Assembly (NCBI RefSeq): GCF_013410405.1
Contig: NZ_JACCFK010000001.1
Coordinates: forward strand, 496,001-560,000
DNA length: 64,000 nt
Source of the DNA: Amycolatopsis endophytica
GTDB taxonomy: Bacteria > Actinomycetota > Actinomycetes > Mycobacteriales > Pseudonocardiaceae
Direction of reading: 5' to 3'
A program made the translations under genes and the position numbers. Positions 44,188 to 51,692 of this stretch are shown one piece after another; within the stretch, counting starts at the first letter, position 1; the number at the start of each line of letters is the position of its first letter. The notes under the pieces are model-generated. The model was not told where the DNA came from. It made no database searches and saw only the letters and a list, made by a program, of their open reading frames with translations.

Positions 44188-45428
44188 GGCCGCCACGTCA
44201 CCTGGTACTCGGGCCGGGATTCGGCTTTCTCCGGGGGATAGACCTGCTTGACCTGGCCGTTCTGGATCTGCATCAGGACCGCCAGTGCGTTGCGGTTGTC
44301 GCCGTTGGGGGCGAACTGGATCGGGCCGTTGCCCACGGTCAGGGGTTGGACCCGGGCGGCGGCGATGGCGTCGCGGACCTTCTCCGGATCGGTGCTGGCG
44401 GCCTGCTCGACCGCCTGCGCGATCACCTGGACCGCGTCGTAGGACAGCACCGCGCCGGTGCGCATCGGATCGCCGTAGGTGCGCTGGTACTGCTCGCGCA
44501 GCGCGACGGTCTGCGGGTTGGTCGCGTCGTAGTGATAGTTCGTGCTGAAGTACAGCGCGCCGAGGTCACCGGCGTCCGCGACGAACTTCGGCTGGTCGTA
44601 GGCGCCGTTCGAGACGCCCCAGACCGCGTTGAGATCCGGTTTGACCGAGGCGATGGCCTTGGCCGCCAGCAGGCTGTCGCGGTAGTAGCCGGCGACCGCC
44701 AGCACGTCCGCGCCGGACGCCTTGACCTGCGTGACCTGGGCGGTCAGATCGCTGACGCTGGCCGCGTCGTAGCTGATGTCCGGCCCGACCTCGATCCCCA
44801 GCTGCCGCGCGGCCTCGGTGAACGCCTCCGCGGCGCCGCTGCCGAAATCGCTCTGCTCGTGCAGGAACGCGACCTTCTTGACCGGTTTGCCCGCCTGCTG
44901 CGACACCTGCCGCAGGTACTGCGCGGCGGCGGTGGCGATCACCTCGCTGCCCGGCTGCACCCGGAAGGCGTACTTGTAACCGTGCGCGTAGACCTGATCG
45001 GACGCCGTGACGTCGGCGACGAAAGGCACGCGGTTGCGTTCCGCGACGACGGCGACGTTCGTGCTGACCGCGCTCTGGTAGGTGCCGACGATCCCGACGG
45101 CACCGGCGGAGATCAGCCGCTGCGCCTCACTCTGACCGATGTCGGCCTTGCCCTGGGTGTCCCCGGTGACCAGCTCGACCTTGCGGCCGCCGAGGGATGC
45201 GATACCGCCCGCCGCGTTGATGGCGTCGACCGCCATCTGCGCGCCGCGCCGCATCTGCTGCCCGTCCACCGCGTTCGAACCGCTGACCGGGTGCAGCGCG
45301 CCGATCTTGACCGGGCCCTCGTCGCGCCCGGCGGCCGCGCCCCCGGCTCCCATCGGGGCCGAGCCCCCGCAGCCGGTCGCGAGCAGGGCGCACGCACCGA
45401 GCGCGGCGATGAGCTTTCGCGCGGCCAT
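44184..45428 (-). CDS. Lipid-anchored substrate-binding protein of the branched-chain-type transporter
   Basis: 414 residues. Lipoprotein signal MAARKLIAALGACALLATGC, with modification at the final Cys, then a type I periplasmic-binding domain (Peripla_BP_6) starting VKIGALHPVSGSNAVDGQQM. The usual ALxxxGxxGIVG block reads ISAGAVGIVGTYQSAVS. Members bind amino acids, amides, ureides or aromatic acids. ATG 45428 with GAGGTG just upstream. First gene of the nine-gene operon; IclR-type site B lies 9 bases before the ATG. Confidence 0.92.
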   Translation of the reverse strand: MAARKLIAALGACALLATGCGGSAPMGAGGAAAGRDEGPVKIGALHPVSGSNAVDGQQMRRGAQMAVDAINAAGGIASLGGRKVELVTGDTQGKADIGQSEAQRLISAGAVGIVGTYQSAVSTNVAVVAERNRVPFVADVTASDQVYAHGYKYAFRVQPGSEVIATAAAQYLRQVSQQAGKPVKKVAFLHEQSDFGSGAAEAFTEAARQLGIEVGPDISYDAASVSDLTAQVTQVKASGADVLAVAGYYRDSLLAAKAIASVKPDLNAVWGVSNGAYDQPKFVADAGDLGALYFSTNYHYDATNPQTVALREQYQRTYGDPMRTGAVLSYDAVQVIAQAVEQAASTDPEKVRDAIAAARVQPLTVGNGPIQFAPNGDNRNALAVLMQIQNGQVKQVYPPEKAESRPEYQVTWRP

Positions 45429-45436
45429 GTCACCTC

Positions 45437-45453
45437 GTTCCGCTAAGAGAAAC
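45437..45453 (-). promoter_or_regulatory. IclR-type operator B, before the nine-gene operon
   Basis: On the minus strand GTTTCTCTTAGCGGAAC, 14 of 17 bases equal to site A. It ends 9 bases upstream of the binding-protein ATG, over the presumed leader, where a repressor would stop transcription or block the ribosome site. Confidence 0.65.
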
Positions 45454-45591
45454 AACTTGTGTGATGCCGGTTATCGTGACACTGCTTCCATCGTCAGGTC
45501 AACATCTAGCCATAACTTGACGGATGGCTGTTATCAGTGCGAACTTGGTGACCAGCGAGAGACGTCGGCAGGAAACACGGCGTTCACAGTC

Positions 45592-45608
45592 GTTCCCTCT
45601 AGCGAAAC
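45592..45608 (+). promoter_or_regulatory. IclR-type operator C, before the CoA-transferase operon
   Basis: GTTCCCTCTAGCGAAAC, 13 of 17 bases equal to site A, 36 bases before the CoA-transferase ATG. A promoter-like TTGACG (45517-45522) with CGAACT 17 bases later lies upstream. Sites B and C sit on either side of the 216-base divergent region. Confidence 0.62.
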
Positions 45609-45644
45609 ACTACGGCTGGGGGAGAGGAAAGGCAGGTACGCCCC

Positions 45645-46820
45645 ATGACGGGCGCATTGTCCGGGGTCCGGGTACTCGACACGGCCACCCTGTTCGCCGG
45701 CCCGCTGGCCGCGACTCTGCTCGGCGACTACGGCGCCGAGGTCATCAAGATCGAGCATCCGAAGGGCGATCCGGTGCGCAGCCACGGCGCCCAGCGCGAC
45801 GGCGTCGGCCTGTGGTGGAAGATGCTCGGCCGCGGCAAGAAGGCCATCACCCTCTACCTCGGATCGCCCGAGGGGCAGGAAGTGTTCCGGAAGATGGTCG
45901 CCGACGCCGACGTGGTGATCGAGAACTTCCGGCCGGGCACGCTCGAACGCTGGGGCCTCGGCTACGACGAGCTGCGCGAGATCAACCCGCGCCTGGTGCT
46001 GGCGCGGGTGACCGGGTTCGGCCAGGTCGGGCCGTACGCGAAGCGGCCCGGGTTCGGCACGCTGGCCGAGGCGATGAGCGGGTTCGCCGCGATCACCGGT
46101 GAGCCGGACGGGCCGCCGACGCTGCCGCCGTTCGGGCTCGCCGACGGTATCGCGGCCCTGACCACGGCGTACGCGGTGATGACGGCGCTGCGGGCACGCG
46201 AGCAGACCGGGCGCGGCCAGATCGTCGACCTGGCCATCATCGAGCCGATCCTGACGCTGCTCGGACCGCAGATCATCGCCTACGACCAGCTCGGGCAGCT
46301 GCAGGAACGCACCGGGAACCGGTCGGTCAACAACGCGCCGCGCAACACCTACCGCACCCGTGACGGCGGCTGGGTCGCCATTTCCACGAGCGCGCAGTCG
46401 ATCGCGGAACGCGTGATGCGGCTGGTCGGCCGGCCGGAGTTCATCGACGAGCCCTGGTTCGCCTCCGGCGCGGAACGGGCCGAGCACGCGGATGAGCTCG
46501 ACGACGCCGTGGGTTCGTGGATCGCCGAGCGGGACCGTGACGAGGTGGTCAAGGCGTTCGAGGAGGCGCAGGCGGCGGTCGCGCCCATCTACACCGCGGC
46601 CGAGGTGATGACCGATCCGCAGTTCGAGGCGCTGGGCACGATCGCGACGGTCGACGACGACGAACTGGGCCCGGTGAAGATGCAGAACGTGCTGTTCCGG
46701 CTGTCCGACACGCCGGGACGGATCACGTCGGCTGGCGCGCCGCTCGGGGCGCACACCGACGAGGTCCTGGGCCGGTACGGCGTGGACGTCGCGGCGTTGC
46801 GGGACAAGGGCGTCGTGTGA
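45645..46820 (+). CDS. Class III (CaiB/BaiF) CoA-transferase
   Basis: 391 residues. Moves CoA between carboxylic acids through an aspartyl intermediate; the catalytic Asp is residue 167 in PFGLADGIAALTTAYAVM. Start GVRVLDTATLFAGPLAATLLGDYGAEVIKIEHP is diagnostic, as is NNAPRNTYRTRDGGWVAIS. ATG 45645 follows a purine-rich AGAGGAAAGG region. In this operon it should charge the acid that the next gene product, a CitE-type lyase, splits. Succinyl-CoA is the usual donor in such pathways. Confidence 0.93.
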   Translation: MTGALSGVRVLDTATLFAGPLAATLLGDYGAEVIKIEHPKGDPVRSHGAQRDGVGLWWKMLGRGKKAITLYLGSPEGQEVFRKMVADADVVIENFRPGTLERWGLGYDELREINPRLVLARVTGFGQVGPYAKRPGFGTLAEAMSGFAAITGEPDGPPTLPPFGLADGIAALTTAYAVMTALRAREQTGRGQIVDLAIIEPILTLLGPQIIAYDQLGQLQERTGNRSVNNAPRNTYRTRDGGWVAISTSAQSIAERVMRLVGRPEFIDEPWFASGAERAEHADELDDAVGSWIAERDRDEVVKAFEEAQAAVAPIYTAAEVMTDPQFEALGTIATVDDDELGPVKMQNVLFRLSDTPGRITSAGAPLGAHTDEVLGRYGVDVAALRDKGVV

Positions 46821-47626
46821 TTCCCCGCAGCTGGCTCTACGTGCCGGGCGACCGGCCGGACCGGATCGGCAAGGCGCTGGCCGGGCCCGCGGACGCGGTG
46901 GTGATCGACCTGGAGGACGCGGTTTCTCCCGCTGACAAGGATTCCGCGCGACGGACGGTGCTGGAGACGCTGGCTTCGTCGTCGGCCTTCGTCCGCATCA
47001 ACGCACCTGGATCCGAGGCCGGGGAGGCCGACATCCGCGCGCTCGCCTCGGCCGAGGCGCTGGCCGGGGTGCGGGTGCCCAAGTGTGAGGACCCGGCTGA
47101 GGTGCGGCGGATCGCGGATGCGCTCGGGGTGCCGGTGTATCCGCTGCTGGAGTCCGCTCTGGGGGTGGAGAACGCGCTGGCGCTGGCTTCCGCGCACCCG
47201 CTGGTGGCCGGGATTTCGCTCGGTGAAGCGGATCTGCGGGCCGACCTGCGGGTGCGGGCCGCCGAGGCGCTGGTGTGGCCGCGTTCGCGGGTGGTCGTCG
47301 CGGCGCGGGCGGCCGGATTGCCGAGCCCGGTGCAGAGCGTGTGGACCGCGGTGCGGGATCTGGACGGGTTGCGTGCCTCGACCGTCGAGGGGCGGGACGC
47401 CGGGTTCTTCGGCCGATCGGTGATCCACCCCGCGCAGATCCCGGTGGTGCACGAGGTGTGCGCCCCCGATCCGGCCGAAACGGCGTGGGCGCGCGAGGTG
47501 CTGGCGTCCGGCGAAGCGGCCCGGATCGACCACAACGGACAGTTCGTCGACGCCGCGATCGTGGCGCGGGCCCGGTGGGTGCTCGATCTCTCGACTCAGT
47601 ACAGCAAGGAAGGCAAGGGTTCATGA
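46817..47626 (+). CDS. HpcH/HpaI aldolase family, CitE-type acyl-CoA lyase
   Basis: 269 residues of the CitE-like group that cleaves beta-hydroxyacyl-CoA such as malyl-CoA, citramalyl-CoA or citryl-CoA. Signatures: SWLYVPGDRPDRIGKAL at the start, VVIDLEDAVSPADKDSAR (acidic metal region), YPLLESALGVENALAL with the metal-binding Glu, ISLGEADLRADL with the Asp, and the late GRSVIHPAQIPVVHEVC. GTG 46817 overlaps the CoA-transferase stop (GTGA). With the transferase it forms a familiar activate-then-cleave pair, as in itaconate breakdown. Confidence 0.92.
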   Translation: MIPRSWLYVPGDRPDRIGKALAGPADAVVIDLEDAVSPADKDSARRTVLETLASSSAFVRINAPGSEAGEADIRALASAEALAGVRVPKCEDPAEVRRIADALGVPVYPLLESALGVENALALASAHPLVAGISLGEADLRADLRVRAAEALVWPRSRVVVAARAAGLPSPVQSVWTAVRDLDGLRASTVEGRDAGFFGRSVIHPAQIPVVHEVCAPDPAETAWAREVLASGEAARIDHNGQFVDAAIVARARWVLDLSTQYSKEGKGS

Positions 47627-48438
47627 CACAGGATGCGTTGCTGGCGGCGGTGTCCGGCGGGGTGCGGCTGATCGAGCTGGGTCAGCCGTTCTTCACCGGC
47701 ATGCCGACCTCGCCGAACCATCCCGGGTTCCGGATGACGCTGATCCGCCGCCACGGCGACATGCAACGTCCCGACGGCGGTTCGGCGGCCAACGAGATCA
47801 TCGTCACCGGCGGGCACGTCGGCACGCACATCGACGCGTTGTCGCACGTGAGTCACTGCGGCAAGCTGCACGGCGACGTCGACGCCGCGGAGGCCCAGCA
47901 GGGCGGCGTGTTCACGACGCACGGCGCCGAGAACCTGCCCGGCCTGCTGCGACGGGCGGTGCTGCTGGACGTGGCGGCGGTGCACGAGGTGCCTGTTCTT
48001 CCCGCGGGTTACGGCGTGACGGCGGAGGACCTGGACGCGGCGGCGAAGCTGGCCGGCACCGAGCCGGGGCCGGGCGATGTGGCGCTGATCCGCACCGGGT
48101 GGGCACGGAACTTCTCCGATCCGGCGGTGTACATGGGCAAGGAGTCGGGCGTGCCGGGCGCTGACGTGTCGGCCGCGTCGTGGCTGGCCTCGCGCGGAAT
48201 CGTCGCGACGGGCGCGGACACCACCGCGTACGAGCAGATCCCGGCCGGGGCGGGGCACGCGGTGCTGCCGGTGCACCGGGTGCTGCTGGTGGAGTCCGGG
48301 ATCTTCATCCTGGAGCACCTGAACCTGGAGGAGATCGCCGAATCGGGCGTGCGGGAGTTCGTGTTCCTGCTCGCACCGCTGCGCATCGTCGGCGGCACCG
48401 GTTCGCCGGTGCGCCCGCTCGCGGCGGTGTCGGCATGA
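47623..48438 (+). CDS. Cyclase-family (kynurenine formamidase/isatin hydrolase-like) metal hydrolase
   Basis: 271 residues with the cyclase motif HxGTHxDxxxH seen as GGHVGTHIDALSHVSHCG, the metal site of kynurenine formamidase and isatin hydrolase, which open amide or lactam bonds. LIELGQPFFTGMPTSPNHP at the start is the usual substrate strand. The end PVHRVLLVESGIFILEHLNL is typical. ATG 47623 overlaps the lyase stop (ATGA). A second ring- or amide-opening activity in the same regulon as the amidohydrolase at 35923. Confidence 0.9.
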   Translation: MTQDALLAAVSGGVRLIELGQPFFTGMPTSPNHPGFRMTLIRRHGDMQRPDGGSAANEIIVTGGHVGTHIDALSHVSHCGKLHGDVDAAEAQQGGVFTTHGAENLPGLLRRAVLLDVAAVHEVPVLPAGYGVTAEDLDAAAKLAGTEPGPGDVALIRTGWARNFSDPAVYMGKESGVPGADVSAASWLASRGIVATGADTTAYEQIPAGAGHAVLPVHRVLLVESGIFILEHLNLEEIAESGVREFVFLLAPLRIVGGTGSPVRPLAAVSA

Positions 48439-49835
48439 GCCAGACGATTGTGCAGCGGCTGGCGGAGTTCGCCGCTTCGGTGCGGGCGAAGGGGTTGCCG
48501 TCCGAGCTGCGGGAGGACGCGGCCCGGCGGGTGCTCGACGTGCTGGGCAACAGCCTGGCCGCCACGTCGGAACGCCCGGCCGCCGCGGTCGGCGCGCTGG
48601 TCCGCGAGTGGGGCGGTTCCGGCCGGGCCACGGCCATCGGCTCGGGCGACCGGTTGCCGGAGCCGAGCGCGGCGCTGGTGAACGGAACCCTGGCGCATTC
48701 ACTGGATTTCGACGACACGCACCTGCCCTCGGTGCTGCACCCGTCGGCTTCGGTGGTCCCGGCGGCGCTGGCCGTCGCGGAGGCTCGGGGCTGCTCGGGC
48801 GCGCGGTTGCTGGACGCGATCGGCGTCGGGGTCGAGATCACGGTGCGGCTCGGCATGGCCGGGTACGACGAGGCGTTGGGCAACTCGGTGTTCTTCGAGC
48901 GTGGCCTGCACGCGACCGCGATCTGCGGCGCGCTCGGCGCGGCCGTAGCGTGCGCGATGCTGTCCGAAGTAGACGAAGAGGGCATCGCCGACGCGCTCGG
49001 GATCGCGTCGAGCATGGGTTCGGGCCTGCTGGAGGCGAACCGCACGGGCGGCACGGTGAAGCGGGTGCACTGCGGCTGGGCTGCTCACGCGGCGGTGACG
49101 GCGGCCGGCATGGCGCGGCATGGGATCACCGGTCCGCCCACGGTGCTGGAGGGCCGTTTCGGTTTGCTGCAGGCGTTCTGCGGCACGCAGTCGGACGCGG
49201 AGGCGATCGTCCGCGGGCTGGGTGAGGACTGGGAGCTGCCGGGGATATTCTTCAAGCCGTACCCGTGCAACCATTTCACCCACGCCGGCATCGACGCCGC
49301 CCGGCGCCTGCGTTCCCGGGTGGACATCGCCGAGATCGAATCGCTGGAACTGGGCGCGCCGACGGCCGTGTTGCGCACGATCGGCGAGCCGAGGGAGGAC
49401 AAGATCCGCCCGCGCTCGGGCTACCACGCGGCCTTTTCGGGCCCGTACACGGTCGCGGCGGGCCTGTTGGGTGGCGGCGGGCTGGGCGTCTTCCACGACG
49501 ACTTCACCGACGAAGCGGCATCCTCCCCGGCACGCTTGGCCCTGGCGGCCAAGGTGACCTGCGTCCCGGACGCTCGCTGCGACGAGATCTTCCCGCACCA
49601 GTTCCCCGCCGTACTGAGGGCCCGCCTCCGCGACGGCCGCGAGCTGGAAGAACGAGTGGACGCCAACCGCGGCGGCGCGGCCAACCCGCTGTCCGCCGAG
49701 GAACTGGCCGAGAAGTTCCGCCTCAACGCCACCCGGGTGGTGACGGCGGAGGCAGCTGATCGCATCACGGAACTGACCTACGGTTTGGCTGGGCTGACAG
49801 AATTGGGTGAGCTGACGCGGTTGCTGCGGGCCTGA
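48435..49835 (+). CDS. MmgE/PrpD-family protein, copy 2
   Basis: 466 residues. Closer to the PrpD pattern than copy 1: NGTLAHSLDFDDTHLPSVLHPSA is the hallmark active-site loop, followed by KRVHCGWAAHAAVTAAGMA and FFKPYPCNHFTHAGIDAA. Likely a hydratase, dehydratase or decarboxylase of a branched carboxylate or its precursor. ATG 48435 overlaps the cyclase stop (ATGA). Last gene of the plus-strand operon. Its TGA lies in a small hairpin (CCTGAG 49831-49836 with CTCAGG 49844-49849) that might help end transcription. Confidence 0.92.
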   Translation: MSQTIVQRLAEFAASVRAKGLPSELREDAARRVLDVLGNSLAATSERPAAAVGALVREWGGSGRATAIGSGDRLPEPSAALVNGTLAHSLDFDDTHLPSVLHPSASVVPAALAVAEARGCSGARLLDAIGVGVEITVRLGMAGYDEALGNSVFFERGLHATAICGALGAAVACAMLSEVDEEGIADALGIASSMGSGLLEANRTGGTVKRVHCGWAAHAAVTAAGMARHGITGPPTVLEGRFGLLQAFCGTQSDAEAIVRGLGEDWELPGIFFKPYPCNHFTHAGIDAARRLRSRVDIAEIESLELGAPTAVLRTIGEPREDKIRPRSGYHAAFSGPYTVAAGLLGGGGLGVFHDDFTDEAASSPARLALAAKVTCVPDARCDEIFPHQFPAVLRARLRDGRELEERVDANRGGAANPLSAEELAEKFRLNATRVVTAEAADRITELTYGLAGLTELGELTRLLRA

Positions 49836-50386
49836 GGTTCGTTCTCAGGTTGCCCCCTGTGTGCGCTCACGCTCGTGGGCGCACGGCCCGCGTCCGTTGG
49901 TGGCTGCGCTTGCCGTGCTGTTTCGCGCTCCGGATTCGCCGCCCACACTGCCCGCGCCCGCTCGGGGACCACGCCCGGGCGGTGGAGCAGCTCGGGCTGG
50001 CAAGCGGGCCGGGCTGCGAAACTGCCTCGGGCAAGCACCGCGGCCCGGGTGACGAAGCAGCCTGGGCCTGGACAAGGTGGCCCTGGCGGCGAAGCCCGCC
50101 CGAGCAGGCAACGCGGAGCGGGCGGCGAAGCCCGCTCGGTCGAGCAAGGCGAGCGCGAGCGGCGAAGCGGGCACGGCAGCGGATGAACCTCGGCGAGCGG
50201 AGCAGGCCCGAGCGGTGAACCCGGCTCGGGCGGGCGAGCCGGGCGCACAGGAACGGCATGGCGTGGGAGTGACCAACTGTCTGCGTGCGCCAGTGGTGCG
50301 AGGTGTTCCACGGGGCCGCTGTCCGGGGCCACCGCCGCCGTTCCGTGGTCGCCGTGGTCTGTTCGCCCACTGTGTTCTTCGTGCGG
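49836..50386. other. 551-base GC-rich intergenic region with short repeats
   Basis: No gene recognised; the open frames are Ala/Arg/Pro/Gly-rich with no conserved pattern. A loose repeat GGCGAAGCCCGC occurs near 50086 and 50130 with related GGCGAAGCGGGC near 50160, in a run of CGAGC/GAGCGGGC words. Looks like decayed intergenic repeat sequence between the MmgE gene and the convergent dehydrogenase. Confidence 0.6.
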
Positions 50387-51436
50387 TCAGGGCACCAGGA
50401 CGAGGCGAACGGGGTTGCCTTCCTTGCGTTCCAGGTGCTCCACGGCGGTCGCGGCGTCCGCCAGGGGGAACGTGCCGCTGATGGAGCGGCTCCACTCGAC
50501 GCGGTGGTAGCGTGCCAGTTCGATCAGCTGCTCGACCGCGCCCGCAGGGGAGCCGTAGTGGCCCAACAGCCGGCGCCCGCGGAAGCTGAACCCGATTCCG
50601 TCGGTGACCGTGAGCGGTTCCGGTGTCAGGCCGACCAGCACCAGGCGCCCGCGCATGCCCAGGCAGCTCACCGCCTGCTCCCGCACGGCGGGAACGCCCG
50701 CCATGTCGAACGCGACATCCAGTCCCGCCCCGGCCGTGACGGCGAAGATCTGCCGCCGCAATGTCGGGTCCTCCGGGTCCAGCGCCAGGTCGGCACCGAA
50801 CTCCAGGGCACGCTCACGCGCCGCCTCCAGCGGATCGACCGCGACGATCGGCGCGGCGCCGATCAGCCTCAGCAGCTGCACCGCATGCACGCCGAGCCCG
50901 CCCGCACCCCACACTCCCGCCGGCCTGGCGGGTTGCGCCTCACCGGTCCCGGTGACCGCGCCCCACGGCGTCGACACGGCGTCCGGCACGATCGCGGCCT
51001 GCACGAACGGCAAGTCGTCGGGAATCGGGATCAGCGTGTGCTGGCCGGCGAGGGTGTACTCGGCCCAGCCACCGTCGTAGTCGACGCCACGAGTGCGGAT
51101 CTGCAGGCACGGCTCGCGGAACCGGACGCAGTTCGGGCACTGGCCGCACCGCTCGCCCGCCTCCAGCGCCACCCGCTGCCCCTCCTGCCACCGGGGCGGC
51201 ACACCCGGGCCGAGCGCATCGACCACGCCCGCGACCTCGTGCCCGAGCGTGACCTCGGGCGTTTCCAGGAACAGCGGCGTGAGGGTGCCGTCGATGAGGT
51301 GCACGTCGGACAGGCAGACCCCAGCCGCGTGGACCTTGATCCGCACCTGCCCCGGACCGGGCTCGGGGACCGGCACCTCCCGGACATCGAACTTGCGCGT
51401 GCTGATCTCCAGCCGGCCGGCCAGCATGGTGGCCAT
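50387..51436 (-). CDS. Zinc-dependent alcohol dehydrogenase family protein
   Basis: 349 residues of the MDR family: catalytic zinc region HAAGVCLSDVHLIDGTL with VTLGHEVAGVV, structural zinc cysteines in ERCGQCPNCVRFREPC, and cofactor loop WGAGGLGVHAVQLLRLIGA. The glycine motif GAGGLG fits NAD binding. ATG 51436 has GGAGGA 5 bases upstream. Stands alone; an alcohol or hydroxy-acid substrate cannot be named. Confidence 0.9.
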   Translation of the reverse strand: MATMLAGRLEISTRKFDVREVPVPEPGPGQVRIKVHAAGVCLSDVHLIDGTLTPLFLETPEVTLGHEVAGVVDALGPGVPPRWQEGQRVALEAGERCGQCPNCVRFREPCLQIRTRGVDYDGGWAEYTLAGQHTLIPIPDDLPFVQAAIVPDAVSTPWGAVTGTGEAQPARPAGVWGAGGLGVHAVQLLRLIGAAPIVAVDPLEAARERALEFGADLALDPEDPTLRRQIFAVTAGAGLDVAFDMAGVPAVREQAVSCLGMRGRLVLVGLTPEPLTVTDGIGFSFRGRRLLGHYGSPAGAVEQLIELARYHRVEWSRSISGTFPLADAATAVEHLERKEGNPVRLVLVP

Positions 51437-51692
51437 CCCAGTCCTCCCGTCGTCGCCGCGTGATCCCCCACATGGTGACCCAGTTGCGCGCCGTTCACAC
51501 CCGGCTCCGCCCATTTCGCGAAGAAGTGGTGAAGATCCAGGGGCACAACCGCGCTGAGTGGTCCCGCCGGGTAGGACTTCGGCCGCTCGGGGACCGCGCA
51601 CCTCGGCAAATTCGGCTGAGCTCGCGTGAATGACCTCCACGACCGCGGCGACCCACTAACGTGAGCGCGGGTCATGGAATGGGGGTCGCGAA

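Noticed and set aside
49836..50386. Coding region with Ala/Arg-rich frames
   Set aside because: Frames on both strands are equally long, composition follows GC content, and no motif is seen.
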